A DNA stretch of 64,000 nucleotides, taken from contig JAJIRX010000521.1 of assembly GCA_023853785.1 (NCBI GenBank), forward strand, positions 52,232-116,231, in the 5' to 3' direction. The position numbers and the translations under genes are program-made. This stretch comes from Psilocybe azurescens. Its lineage: Eukaryota; Basidiomycota; Agaricomycetes; Agaricales; Agrocybaceae. Below are positions 45,778 to 58,290 of this stretch, in pieces; the stretch's first letter is position 1, and each line of letters opens with the position of its first letter. The notes beneath the pieces were generated by a model that worked only from the letters and a program-made list of their open reading frames with translations, made no database searches and was not told the DNA's origin.

Positions 45778-47096
45778 CTACGGTAAGTTGACAGCGCGCA
45801 GCGCTCTTGGGGTGGTGAGAAAGACCACGACGTTGACTGTATTCATGGAGAAAATGGCGAAGAAATATAGCAGGCCATCGCGCCAGATGATGTCGAATAT
45901 ACCATGGCTGCCGACGTTCATTTGCGTCTTCCACAATCCATATGCCCTCCACGCTGTCAAACTGCAAACAAGCGTTCTAATCAGGGCTGCCGTCGATCGG
46001 GCCACAATTGAAAGGTCTTACAGGAAAGTGACTGTGTCGAAGAGTAATGGCATTGTCTTTGAAGGAGTCCCCGATATGCAGTGAGTTCGATAGTACTGTA
46101 GCCTTGGAATGAATTCGCTCACCCAAAATGTGACGAGCCAGCCAAATGGACCCATGAGCACGCCACACGCTGGCTGGGAGCTCGCAGGCCCCCTGAGACA
46201 GGCGGAGGTGGAAAGATCTTACTGATCGCTATCCCACAAACAACGGCTTCTGCCATCAACATCCCCAGCAGAGACAATCCAATCACTTTGTGCTGCGAGA
46301 AGATCTGCCAACACAGTAATATCAGTGCTATTCTTCTCCAAGGGAGATTAAAAGGGAGGTTTTAAATGAATGATGCTTACTGCGTATACACGTCCTCCTA
46401 ATATCATCTGGGAGATTATGGTGGATATCAAACCCCAACAGGTTGGAAGTAGAATATTTCTATAGTAAATTTTATGTAATGAACGGGCGTCAGTTTGAGT
46501 ACGACTCAAGCTAGGCTCCCAGGGAGCCAGTAAGGTACTACTACTACTCACGCTTGCATGTCGCCGGAGTCCAGGCCCCGGAGAAAAGCGTTACAGCAAA
46601 AGTGAATCTTGTATCCCGTTGATTATCAGTAGACGCGTAGTCCAGCGCTGAAACTCGGTGCTCACTTCGCAAGCCCAAAATAACGATTTGCTAAAGTAAA
46701 GAGCCATCATCAACTTTTTATATACTATGATAATATGATGGTATTAAATACCTAGATACAATGCACTTGAGAACTGCAAGCGCGCGGCGTCGAGTGGCAA
46801 GACGGACTCATCAGCGCTTGTAAAAGAAATAAATAAAGGTAACCTGCATTCATGGGTCTCCTCCAAATTAACCAATACTCCCGAGGTAAACAAAGAATCA
46901 GCTCCCAGCCAAAAATACAGAATCTGAGAGTATGTGTCCGTCAGTGCAGGTCACTTAATCCTCAGTATTATTTTGGACCAACTCACGCCCCGATTGTCCA
47001 AATCATAATGGCTTGTCCTTGCTTCTGTTCGACCAGAACATCGTGAGGTATCTCTAGCGGAGGTACTCCTGTTATCGTCGCGGAGGGGATCGACAT
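45778..47096 (-). CDS. Multi-pass membrane protein, DUF6533/DUF6534-like
   Basis: The start MSIPSATITGVPPLEIPHDV (ATG 47094-47096) leads to QAIMIWTIGA and a donor. Further down are hydrophobic exons: ILYFWLGADSLFTSGVLV (near 46910), LPTCWGLISTIISQMILGG (near 46400-46460), KVIGLSLLGMLMAEAVVCGI (near 46235-46295), VLMGPFGWLVTFW (near 46120-46165), PLLFDTVTFL (near 46020-46055) and LTAWRAYGLWKTQ with LLYFFAIFSMNTVNVVVFL (45800-45960). The PLLFDTVTFxLTxWR..RDGxxYFF order fits the C-terminal half of the basidiomycete-specific seven-helix DUF6533/DUF6534 proteins, which sit in membranes and have no assigned role. I could not join every exon with certainty. The usual residues after the last helix are not seen, so the 3' end may be truncated. 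Confidence 0.55.
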
Positions 47097-49186
47097 TCTT
47101 TCGACACGAGGTGATGCAGGAGAGATAATAGTGGCTAGATTCTGGCAGGCGATTGTTAGGCTTTATATTAGATCTGACATTCATACCACATCATGGATCA
47201 CAAATGGGCAGTAGACGGAGATTATGATGTCAAAAACCAAGTATTTACTTGGTGTATAGACTGAAACGGACTGCTATTTCCAGATTTCAAAACTGTGTAT
47301 GGAGCTCCTCCCATATGATCGATGGGCGGTCTTTATGCGCAAGGCAGTTCTTTGACATCCCCCTGCGATCTGTTGCAGGTTGTGGCCAAGGCAAATATAG
47401 CCATGTCGCCTCGTTTCTGTAAAAGAAGTCGTATCAACACAACACATCAAGCCACAAACACATGCTGTAGAAGGAGATGTGTCAGCATCCGGAATATCTT
47501 CCATAGTAAATATCAATATACTAAGTCATAAGCAGCCTTAAAATCGATTTACACCACTTGTCAAGGTTATATCGTGGGCTCGTCGAAATATAAGTGGTGG
47601 TCTCCGATTATTACTATTTGCCTTTAGCTACGGCGTGCTTTGATGGAGAATGTGTCAAACCTGTAGAGGCTAATATCTCAAAAATTGAAGAAGCATGAAG
47701 GATATGACCTAGGCATATCGTATCCCTCGAATGCAACGAATGCATGTCAGTTGAGTGCAATAAGTTAACCCTCTTGACCGTAAATCAGTCAATGATGAGA
47801 AGTCAACTTCAAACGTTGTGCATCAAACAATATGAATCATGCGTAAATATGGCATCCCCAGAAAGGTCGACATATTTGAACATGAGTGACGACACCTCTA
47901 AGTGTCAGCAACAGAGGTTGCATGCTCAGCTGGATATCATTGTAGGTATCGCCTCATGACATCCCAAACTCTTAAAGAGCGCTTGGGCCAGAGTACCTGC
48001 CTCTCAACCATTTCTCTGCCCCGCCTTTCCGCCACTGAATAACAGATTCGATTGCCTCTTCTCAACTGAGGTGAAGCCGTCTCATACCCAGATATTTTTT
48101 ATAATATTTCCAAGAAACACGCTCCCCACCGGACAGAACAGCGACGTGAAGACTAGGGCATTCAGATTAAATTACAGAAGCGCTGGAGTATCCCAGATGG
48201 AGATCTTGGAGCAATGAGCACTACAGGTGGGATGGGGCATTTAATTTCAAGAGCGACCCAGACAGCTCACATGGCGGAAAGGGAAGGTGAACTTGAATTT
48301 AAAGGCTGGCGTCTGAGCATGAAGTGTTGTTGAAAACAAGTTGAAATAGGTTGGAAAAAGGGTTCAAGCTTTCCCTTCCACCGGTCCATCATAGATACAT
48401 ACAGCCTTGTCGACGGTTAGCATGATTCAGAGACATAATGCCCTTGAGAGATCAGCGGCACAGATAACTCGTATTCATTGCTTTTTCAGGTTCTCGGGTG
48501 CAACTTTGGTGTGCATTGGGGTGTAGAGTGGGTGCAGAGCCAGCTGCTTGCAATTGCATCCGTGTGAATTCGGCCGCGATGCCATAGGATGCCTGCCGTG
48601 CACATATGGCAAGCATGTTCCCACTTCTTTTGTCCGTCGTCAATGACGTCTTGCCACACTCCGTCAACGTGCGGACCTCTTGCGGACAACTGTATTGCAG
48701 TATACTGCAGGACTTCATATCAATTATTCTGAGGCCATGAGTCTGTTGGTCTGAATTGGCTTAACATCGTATGTTCTCCCTGCTATCAGAGTATAGCACC
48801 AGGATACATGGGTACTGACATGTGCTTAATCTGTATTAATGTTCATCAGCTATTTTCTCTCGATTAGCCAAAAGAAGGACATATAAACCAAGTATACGCA
48901 CCTTTCCAACCTGCCACCAGCCTTCCTTTCGCTTTGTTTGTATGCCTTGCTGATGCGGACTCAATAATAAAGGTCACCAGGACCATCGCTTTTGGTATAG
49001 TTCTTTTTGTTATGAGATGCTGCACCAGCCGTCTGAGGTGAATGCTCAAGGACGCATGCGTGATACCACCTCAGCAATCTTTCCCCTCACGTTTTGTGCA
49101 TGCCTTGTTCATGAGTAAACGTTAACGGTTATTTAACAGAGTCTAGCGAGAACAAATTGCTTAGCTCTCTCCCCTGCCTCAACTAC
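47097..49186. other. Gene-poor stretch upstream of m5
   Basis: About 2.1 kb with no supported gene. Short open frames on both strands (for example 47274-47516 minus and 48452-48718 minus) have no motifs and no exon partners. The last few hundred bases should hold the m5 promoter. Confidence 0.45.
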
Positions 49187-52100
49187 ATGCTGGCTCCGTC
49201 GCCATTCATCTCTACTACTGCTGAGAAGATGCACTTTGACCGGCTAGATGAGGAGACATTTCCTAGTGTTAACAACACATCCGTGGACCCTTCTAGAGCT
49301 GAACGACATCAAGAGATGTTTCCCAGTCTGAACGACGTGTCTTTAAGCCCTTCTGAAGACAAAGGACAGAAAAAAGAGCTACAGCACACCATGAAGACAG
49401 AAGAAGCGGACCATCCCTGCCAGTGCATATCTCCTCTAGGCAGAAACCTCGTCGTCTGTATTGACGGAACTTCGAATCAATTTGGTAAACAAGTGAGTTT
49501 ATTTATTTACCTCAATTCGATGATATTGTGCCGACGCTATATGTCACCAGAATACCAACATTGTAGAGCTGTATAGTCGTCTGGTGAAGAGCGATGACCA
49601 GCTAACATATTATAATAGCGGGATTGGAACATATGTCAAAGACGCAACGTCTTTCAGGGCATTGAGGCAGTTTTTCCACCATAGTGTCGATAAAGCTTTC
49701 GCAATGTAATTTCATTATCTCTTCCACTATTTTCTGAGGGTTCTGAATTCCTTTAACAGAAACTTCAAAACCAAAGTCCTCCGCGCCTACAGTTGGTTGT
49801 CAGAGAATTATAGACCTGGAGACCGTATCTTTCTCTTTGGTGAATTGACTTGCCTTGGCCGGATTTACAATGCTTTCTTAAAATGCATTCTGCTTAAGGA
49901 TTCTCCCGTGGTGCTTATCAGGTTCGCGTCATTGCTGGAATGATACATAAAGTATGTAATCCAGATGCGCCCATTAGCTTTTAGCATCATCTTCGTTAAT
50001 CGTGGACTGTGTAGGTCGGCCTTCTTCACAAGGGAAACAACGAACAAATTGCGTTGTGAGTACAATGGCATTGCTTATTGTGATTTGACCCAATAGTTTA
50101 TACAGTGCGTATGATCTGTATACGCAAACAATTTCAGCAAAAAAACGACCAGACAGAACAAAGGACAGAAGGAGTCAAAAAAGGATAGAGAGCAGAAGGA
50201 GTCCGAGGAACTATGCAGACGTTTTAAACAAACACTTTCGCGTCGAAACGTTCGAGTCCATTTCGTTGGTTCGTGGTCAGTCGCATGTCTTCTCCCGCCG
50301 GACAGCACGGCAATGAACCTATTACCCATAACAGGGATACTGTGTCGGCCATTGGGGTCATCCGAGGTCCTAACCTTCCCGAGACGACTACTGGTATGAG
50401 GCACGTATGTGCCTTTTCGGCATGCGCTTGCCCTCGACGAGCTACGCGTCAAATTTCTGCCGGAATATGCAAACGGAGGCGCAGGTCCGACTGCCGCGGT
50501 TGACTTAAACAACTCTGATGGATCTATGCGGCCTCTTGGAGACGTCAAAGAGGTATGGTTTGCGGGATCTCACTCGGACATGTGAGTAAAATAGTAACAA
50601 TTATTTTGTGAGTTTCTCAAGTGTGACACGCACTTCCACAGAGGCGGGGGTAACATTGCCAATCTGACACTTGACCGTTTCGGACCGTCTCTGCGCTGGA
50701 TGTCATACGAAGCGATAAAACAAGGGTTGAAAATGGAACCTCACCGAAGTCCCTGGGGACTTTCACTCCAAACACATCCATGAATTGGTTTTATAGACTT
50801 ATTGAATACCTGCCAATCTCTCGACTCTCGTATACTGGCCCAGATGAAATCATTAGGTGGTGGGTGATTATTTGAATGCTCTGATGGTATAAAATGGGTC
50901 TGATGGTTTTTTATACGGTCAGGCCCCCTAGCCGACAAAGTCCTCATCGTATATTACCAGGCCAACTTATCCATGAGTCTGTCTTTGACTGGATGTTGAA
51001 ATTTGCAGAGTACAGGCCAACCGCACTGTTTTGGGGGACAATCTGGTTTGGGATGAACGGAACCTAAGAGACCAAGCTATTGTCGAAGACGATCCCTATG
51101 CTCGAGCTGACCGTGCCCTACAAGCCCTCGACGAATCCAATAAAGGGAAGAACATAATGTCTCACGAACTTTACGATGCCCTTGCTGCATTGTCGTCGAC
51201 GTGTTAGTACCTTATTACTTCGAACTAAAGACGTTTTCTGATAGTAAATTATATCCTAGATATTGGTAGACAGTCTATCACCGAATTTTCTGGGTCGGGT
51301 CCCATTTTGCTCACTGCTTTGGAGGATAAGTGCCGCAAATGTGGTGCAGAAAATGACGACAGCAGCCTTGAAGTAATCACGACCTTGGTAAATGCGTTGG
51401 ATTCATTTGAGATTATACCTCAAAGAGCCAGTACAACTCTGATCCAGCAATCTGGTCCATTTTGGACAAAGTATGTCAAACAGAGTTGTTGAAATGGCGC
51501 AAGTTTCATGATCGTTACGGTGAGTTATTCGTATGTGCACATGTACAATGTCAAAGCTTACATAATACTCCATCTTAGGTCCAATTCCACTTCCTTCTGC
51601 TCTCATCATTGGCATTGATGCATACACAAGTAAGGATATACTACCGCGCAAAGGATGTGTTAACAGTGCTCGCGAAATTGCATCGCTTCTTATGGACACC
51701 ATGGCTCTACCATATAGCGAAATATCCATGCTCCTTAACGAAAGGGCTACCCATGCAAGGATCGTTCAATCCATTTTGTCCATGGAAACAAACGATCGGA
51801 TAGCATTTAATGATCCAATTATCATCTTCTTTTCTGGTTGCTCCTTGCGCAACGACTCAGGTATTGTGTTTATTGTGCCATATGATTACCCTGATAGCCA
51901 GGCCATCGCGGCGAGCGTCATCGATGATTTACTTACTCGGGTCGCTGCCGCAAAGGGGGAAAATATTGTTCGTCTCTCTTTGCTTACTTTTAGGTGTTCA
52001 TCACTGACCAGTTCCCACTCTTGCAGACCTTGATTCTGGACTGCCCTTATTCTGCAAGGTTTAAAGGAGATGCCTATACAAGCACCGATATACCTTCACA

Positions 52101-52323
52101 AAATCTCCTATCCGACTTCAGAAAACACCAGGAAACAAAAACTATCTACGGCCACCGTCATTTTGTTGAAATTTTGAAGGACATCCTTCGTAATTTTGAG
52201 TTGGTACGTGAGTATGGCGCTGCCTACTACACCCCACGGTTTCTTGTTCCGCCGCCTTCCAGAGAAGTTCAACGACTGCCAGACCCTATTGCGGAGTCAC
52301 CGTCTAGGGAAGCTGGATTTTAA
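49187..52323 (+). pseudogene. Module m5: DUF2235 - caspase-like fusion without the C-terminal region
   Basis: The most diverged copy. Leader MLAPSPFISTTAEKMHFDRL ends in PCQC. DUF2235 reads GRNLVVCIDGTSNQFG, LTYYNSGIGTYVK, DRIFLFG, GFSRGAYQVR (near 49905), GPNLPETTTGMRHVC, GDVKEVWFAGSHSD and EAIKQGLKMEPHR. The helical linker shows WDERNLRDQAIVEDDPY. The caspase part has ALIIGIDAYTSKD, FNDPIIIFFSGCS, where the expected His is Cys (51839-51841), and LILDCPYSARF, where the expected Cys is Pro (52045-52047). Sequence similarity to the other modules ends soon after, and the frame stops at 52321-52323, so the C-terminal region with LRLRGG is absent. One-base changes break the frame near 50140 (A run), 50414 (T run) and 50758. 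Both catalytic residues are lost, so protease activity is very unlikely. Confidence 0.72.
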
Positions 52324-52687
52324 AACCAACATACCAGTTCCAATCCCAAGGACCATGGCCGACAGAAGGTGACAATGACACTCAAATGTAAATTCATATA
52401 CCATCATCCTACCCATAGTATTCATTTCATTTAGATATTTTCATCTTCGGTGTAATATGGCACACATAGATATTTCCATCCCCAAGTTATCTGGGTCTAT
52501 GCATAGACTTTTATCATAAGCCGTATTCTGCCAGGTCAATTTACAACGCTCGAGAAAGAATTAATTGATACAAAAGCTGTGGTATATTGTATTATTACTT
52601 TTACATCTGCAACGATTCAAGGCTCTAACAATACAGTGATAACGAGAATGGGAAAAAGAGTACGAATGCCGATGTTTATTAGGGTGT
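52324..52687. other. Short spacer between convergent genes
   Basis: 3' flanks of m5 (+) and the Hsp20 gene (-). Nothing else seen. Confidence 0.5.
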
Positions 52688-53269
52688 TCAAGCAATGGTG
52701 ATTTTCTTAGGAGCAAGCTCCGGTGTCGATTTGGGGAAAGTGACTGTGAGGATGCCATTTTCCATGTTGGCTTTGATTTCTTCGCTCTGATAAACAAGTT
52801 TGATAAGCTTGCGCATCTAAATGTAGTGAGTTTGGGAGATACTAACCTTGACACCGGTAGGGAGTTGCAAAGTACGAGAGAATTTGCCAAACTGCCTCTC
52901 ACGTACGGCATACCCGTTCTCCTGGAACTCCTTGTCTTGCTTGGATTCAGCCGAGACCGTCAGTCGATTGTTGTGAACATCGATGTTCACGTCGTCCTTG
53001 ACGAGTCCGGGAAGCTCGAACGTGGCCGTTACAAGGTTCTTTTCAGTGTCTTCATGCAGATCCATTCTGTATTAAAGCATATTAAATCATGGATTGAATG
53101 TTGCGGACATTGTAAAGTACTCACCTTGGCCTGAATGACCTTACAGCGCCTTCTCCAGCAGCATTGCGCTGTTGAACTTGGTTTTGGAGCCGCCTTGACG
53201 AGCAGCGAAAGCCTCCTCAAAAAGGCGGTCGAAGTCATAGAAGGGTTCGTAGTAGAAAACGCTAGACAT
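52688..53269 (-). CDS. Small heat-shock protein Hsp20, gene 1
   Basis: Alpha-crystallin-type chaperone that holds unfolding proteins. Exons 53125-53269, 52847-53066 and 52688-52786 join at GT..AG introns. The first exon starts MSSVFYYEPFYDFDRLFEEA. The second has MDLHEDTEKNLVTATFELPG, LVKDDVNIDVHNNRLTVSAE and GKFSRTLQLPTGVK. The third ends NGILTVTFPKSTPELAPKKI then TIA-stop. The expected length is about 154 residues, normal for fungal Hsp20. One base is missing in exon 1 (ACCAAG near 53160, compared with ACTCAAG in gene 2), which as given creates TAA before the splice; everything else is intact. It is an inverted duplicate of the gene at 61.4 kb, about 8 kb away. Heat-shock elements and a TATA box lie upstream. 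Confidence 0.92.
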
Positions 53270-53324
53270 TTTATGAACTTTGTGGAGATGGTTTGTGTTG
53301 CTGAGTAGGCGAACAGTGTCCTCG

Positions 53325-53394
53325 TTTATATACCCTGCAGAACACTCTCGAGAATGCTAGAAACACTCGGTTTGTAATTCAGAATATTCCTTCA
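53325..53394 (-). promoter_or_regulatory. Heat-shock promoter of Hsp20 gene 1
   Basis: A TATATAAA box (53325-53332, reverse strand) lies about 55 bp before the ATG. Upstream are clusters of alternating GAA/TTC units: AGAACACTCTCGAGAATGCT running on to AGAAAC (53339-53363) and TTCAGAATATTCCTTC (53378-53393). Such nGAAnnTTCn arrays are the binding sites of heat-shock factor. Confidence 0.75.
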
Positions 53395-55044
53395 TATCAA
53401 GTCAAGATCCATCGTGTGACCCCTAGAAATGTCCAGAAACTCGCCCCACAGGCCATGGAACACTCAAAGAATACAGGAGAAAGGTGGACCGTGTCCGCGA
53501 AGCCTCACGAAGCATCGAGAAAACTGTGAGAAAGTTCTAGAAAAGGCGCCGCGGCAACACCTGGTAACAACAACATGATGTTGCTGAGTTTGAATCTTGC
53601 CATTGTTAAGATTGAAGCCGTGCGGCCTGTCATGATTTGACTGAGCAAAACTTAACTCGAAACATAGCTTGACTTCTCCTCTACCGCTGAACAAATTTTA
53701 ATCGTTAAGTTTCATAGCAAGTACCGGGCCGTGACCAGTTATACGGTACCATACTTTGAGTCACCGACTGACCCATAGGTCTTTCAATAGAAGGACTGAA
53801 GGGGATTCATTATATGGTAGTAATTAAGACAGGGTAGTATTAGAGGCGGTCCAACATAATTCAGAACGTTGAGTCTACAATGTTTATAAAATCCCTGACG
53901 ACATGTATTTCAGCCTACCTACGGGTATTAGGAAAAATACATTGCAATAGGTCATCCCAAGCCGGCGTTAACCCATGATCGAAAATGTTGGAAGATAACC
54001 TGGACGATTTTCTCTTTATTCACGGGGGATGAAAGAGCAGTAATAATCGATTGGTTGAAATCAGATAATATTCGCACCTATTGACACCATAAGAGAGTGA
54101 GTTCCCGGCTTCACTTAGAGAATCTAGTCTTCCGTTTCTCCAGCAGGACGCCAATACCGGTTTCATGCTCTAATATTTTCGATATTGCACCACCTACAGA
54201 ATCAGACCGAAACAGACGAAAGGAGGCAGTAGTGAGCAAAAGTAGAGCTGCAAAGTCCTACGTCATGAAGTTAATATTAACAGGACAGATTGTAGCGTCT
54301 GAAGAGAACATACCTCAGGATGTTAGCAATCTTAGATAATGTTTCTTCTAAGAGTCAAGCGAATGATAGCCTAGTCGAAGAACAATTAAGATGAGCAATG
54401 AAGGGAACTACTCTGGTGAGTGAATACGCACCTTGAAGAAGTCAATTTAATAGGCAAGAAGAATGGCTTGAATCACTGAGTCCCTTCCAACTGAAGCAGG
54501 CCTTGTCTCGCGCCAAACTTTAGGACGATCATTTAGTTTAATGTCGCAATGGGAGAAGGTTTGCCGATGCTTTCGACTTTGATTTCGATATAAGGGATAA
54601 TTCTACACGACCAATGTATGACACCACCTGCGGACGTCAGTTAACAAAATCCGCTGAAAAGATTGAAACATCTCACCGGTATATTCCAAGGGCATAACAC
54701 TGGACGTTGGAAGCCAACATGCTACATTGTAAGTCATACCATAAGTGCTATGTATCGGTGGCCAACTTCTGGACCGTAAGAGGGCCTGTTGCAGTATTTT
54801 GATAGACAACTAATGTTATTTCTTTCGTTAAGGCCTTCATTGATGGTTTGAATGCCCTGAACGCGCCGTAAACTGGACTATAGCCAAGGGAAATGATAGA
54901 CATGGTAGTTCACAGTAATGTGCGTCACATGCTCTTGGTGACAATGACATGTCGCGTTATTTGGTTTGTGTTGGTCAGTTAAATAGTTTGACCCACGCAA
55001 CAACTATCAATCTAAACTTTTATATTGATCCTCTGTATATACAT
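53395..55044. other. Intergenic region, no supported gene
   Basis: About 1.6 kb between the Hsp20 promoter and the amidase 3' end. Open frames at 54097-54339 (+) and 54603-54809 (-) have no recognised motif. The minus frame contains YNVACWLPTSSVMPLEYTGE, which looks protein-like, but no partner exons were found. Confidence 0.4.
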
Positions 55045-57371
55045 TCATATTCCTGAGTGAGCCTTCAGAGAAAAATCTACAACCTCTGCTATGGCAATGA
55101 CGGCTTCCTCTTCCATATTTCGACCTATTACCTGAATGGAAATAGGAGCGTCTTTGAATGTGTTGGCTTCATCTAAAAGCATGTTTAGCACCATCTCGGA
55201 ATATAAAATCAAGTCTTACAGAAGTCATAGTTGACTTTATCCATTTCCGTGAAGAATTTATGGGCAGGTTTCTTAGTATCGAGGGCTGGATCAACAGACA
55301 GGCCGGTTGGAAGAGCGAGAGAGGTATAATCGAGAGCATTCCATATCATTGTGTAGCTGGGTGTCCTATTTTGTGTGAAAATAAGAGCTGAAAACAGAAG
55401 TACAAAATTCTACTTACTTGGCCATTCCATGAGGAGCAGCAACATGTGCCGCGCATGGGGAGATGATAGCGTCGACGGGCCTTCCTGTTCCTGTCGACGC
55501 CACAGTAGCGTTCCAATGGTCCAGATATTCCTGTCGCAGCTCAGTGCGCTTGCGTTGTATTTGCCACAGCTGATACGCAGTGGCCCCTTCAGGTCTAACG
55601 AACGGTCTATCCGTCGCGCCCGAGTAGTCCGGCTCTTCAGCGGCGGGACTCATATTCGCAATGAGTGGCTCCCCTGAAGGAAGGATAGAGGCATGATAAT
55701 CTTCAGCTGCGCCAGCAGCCCAAATATTCACCTTGCCATACTAATCAAAACATTGTCGTTTTCCTGATTCTGCGAGCGAAGACATACGATTGCATTATAA
55801 ATTTCCCCGTGTTTTAAAGGCTTCCAGTCAATGACTAAATTCGAGTTTTTGTTAGCCAGACTTCACGTGGTAGCAGTTCTAGTTACTTGCCATTATGTCC
55901 AGCCTCAAGTAGGGCTTTCTTCGTTCTCTCAAGCGCTCTGGTAATAGGTGGATGAGGAAGTTCGACTTCATCGTGCCACAAGATACCAAAACACAGAGGT
56001 TTATCTTTTCCATGGTCAGATAGGCGATACTCCTCCTCATCCCAAGGTTTTCTGATAACCAAGGGGTCTTTGAGCCACGGGGTCTGACTGGACACAGCTT
56101 TCATGAATGTCTTGATGGCAGATAGGCTGTTGGCCAGTGGGCCGAGAACAGACAGGACAGAGTCTTGACCTTCAGACGTATTGACGCATCCGGCATAAGG
56201 AATGCGCCCATGTGAAGGACTCAAGCCATACAAGCCATTGAATGCTGCAGGAATCCTGACAGATCTGTGACGGTTCATGAGTACGAAGACTATACATACA
56301 ATCCATTTCAAACATACCCTGCAATGTCAGATCCTACACCTGAAGAAAAAGCTTCAGTAATGGACGTTAAATCGAGCAATAAATTTGGTGGACGCGACCT
56401 AATGGACTACCTCTGAGAGCTAATGGCCGTGGATTAGAGCAACGACAGATACTCTTAATGGAATTATGACCTACCTATCAGAGCGCCTTCCCCTCCCTGA
56501 CGACCCTCCGGAGGTGAGCGAGCGATTATGAGGATTAAGAGTACGGCCAAATATGTGGTTATATGTCTCTATCCACTGAAAATCCGACTCCGGTGTCAAA
56601 AAAGAAAAGATATAAAGGTAATCACATAACCGTACCATGAGCGTCTGTGGAACATTAGTTTTGACATACAAGACCGCTCCGCACGACTGAAGAATATCTG
56701 CGAGCACAGCGTTTTTATCTGCATATCGGCCAATCCACGAGACATAGCCTTCAATTAGATTAGCAGCAAGATCAGAAAAAAAGGTTGAAATAGATATTAG
56801 ATGGGATCGTACCTAAAGTCGACTCTAGTCCCTTGATATTAACCTGATCTTTTAGAGAGATAGGCAAGCCTATGGGATAAAATGAGTATAAGTACGAATA
56901 CGAGATAATTTGTAAGATACCATGGAGAGGACCGACAACCTTCCCGGTGGTTCTGAGATGCTCGTCCAACTCGGCAGCACGGACCAAAGCCCGTTCGATG
57001 AATATCTCTGTAAGACAGTTCACCTACGTACCACAACAGCAAGCGGAATAAGAAAGACCAATAGACAGATTTTATTATTGAAGTTAAGAAAGACGTACGA
57101 GCTGGTGGGCGATAATCGCCCGCTTGGAAAATGCCGTGGTCACTTCCACCGACGACCATGTTCCCTGTGCCAGCTTATCCAAGAGCACCTCGACCTCAGT
57201 ATTGGTGATTTCCACCTCTTTAGCAGTCAGGAGGCCGCTCTTCTCCGGAAAGCCGACTACATTGAGAGTGTCTTTGGACGGAAGATTTGTTAGGATCCAT
57301 TCCTTGGGGATTGAGGCGGCCTGTCGGCCCTTCTTCTCGGCGGCAATTTCTGTCCAGTGTTTAGAAGGCAT
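55045..57371 (-). CDS. AMT-type amidase (acetamidase / fatty-acid amide hydrolase family)
   Basis: Amidase-signature enzyme that hydrolyses amides with a Ser-cisSer-Lys triad. The start reads MPSKHWTEIAAEKKGRQAAS (57371). Catalytic Lys lies in PISLKDQVNIKG (about 56840-56875), the cis-Ser in LTSGGSSGRE (about 56490-56520), and the nucleophile Ser in a small exon as GVGSDIAG (about 56329-56348), followed by SVRIPAAFNGLYGLSPSHGR. The C-terminal half reads WDEEEYRLSDHGKDKPLCFG, ATAYQLWQIQRKRTELRQEY, ALDYTSLALPTGL and ISIQVIGRNMEEEAVIAMAE, ending at TGA 55045-55047. About nine exons. One extra G in a GGGG run near 56495 shifts the frame at SSGRE; removing it lets the frame run on. Substrate cannot be told. 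Confidence in the family is high. Confidence 0.9.
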
Positions 57372-58290
57372 ATGAGCAGATGCAACAACTTACGTTTGAA
57401 AAAGAGACGAATGCCTATGTCCACTGCTTAAATAGCAACAAAGCAAATATGCTAACGTCGATATAATGTCGTTGGCACCTGAAAGCCGGGAATGGAAAAT
57501 CTGCGCACATCCAAAAAGACGCGATCTGCGTGGCGCCAACGCCATTTGTGATTATGTTTTCTCTGCCCGGAGCATACAGATAACCAGGCTGAATAGAACC
57601 TACGCCCTTGTTCCTCGTAGCTTACCAATTCCGAGGACCCAAAATACGTGGCCGAAGCCATACCCGAGGTCCAATCCTCAGTCATTAATGGACCGAGCAT
57701 CCGGTAGATGCTAAGTCCAGCGAAAATTGTCTGCCAGGAGATTATGATGAGCAGACAGCCCTGTTTTTATCTGCGATTCGGTCTTTCTGAGCCAATACCA
57801 GGAAAAAGAGCATACGCAGAGAATGTCGCGTCCGTGCGCCGGATAAATGTGGGAACAACAAAAACCAGATTCTTTGGGAGACAGACGTATTATCATGATC
57901 ATAGCACAAGAAGAATGGTGGTTATTATTATTGAGAAACAAGATGGAAAAGTCGTAACTAGGATGAAATATAATCAAATCAGTAAATTTCGTAAGAAGGT
58001 ATAGGTATAAAGGGCATTGCAAGCAAAACAATATAACACGGGATGGGTAAAAGTTCAAAGATTGTGAAGAAGAAAGAAAGAAAGAAAAAACGTTACAGCA
58101 TCATAAGACAGCATCTTCCAAAAATGATCATTCGTGTCTCGTCTCGTTCGTTTGTTCGTAAAGCCAACGTGAAAAATAGATGGCAAGCAAGTCGTCCGAA
58201 ATTTGGGTCATCCAAAACATTATAACACCCTCCGACGACTTCACGGTAACACACCTCTACACCCACAACTCAAGTCCGTCTTCCCTTCAA
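57372..58290. other. Intergenic region upstream of the amidase
   Basis: Holds the amidase promoter and the 3' flank of the next minus-strand gene. A minus-strand open frame at 57452-57700 and another at 57711-58058 have no recognised motif. Confidence 0.4.

Noticed and set aside
48452..48718. Minus-strand open frame of 88 codons
   Set aside because: No recognisable domain or splice context; treated as chance.
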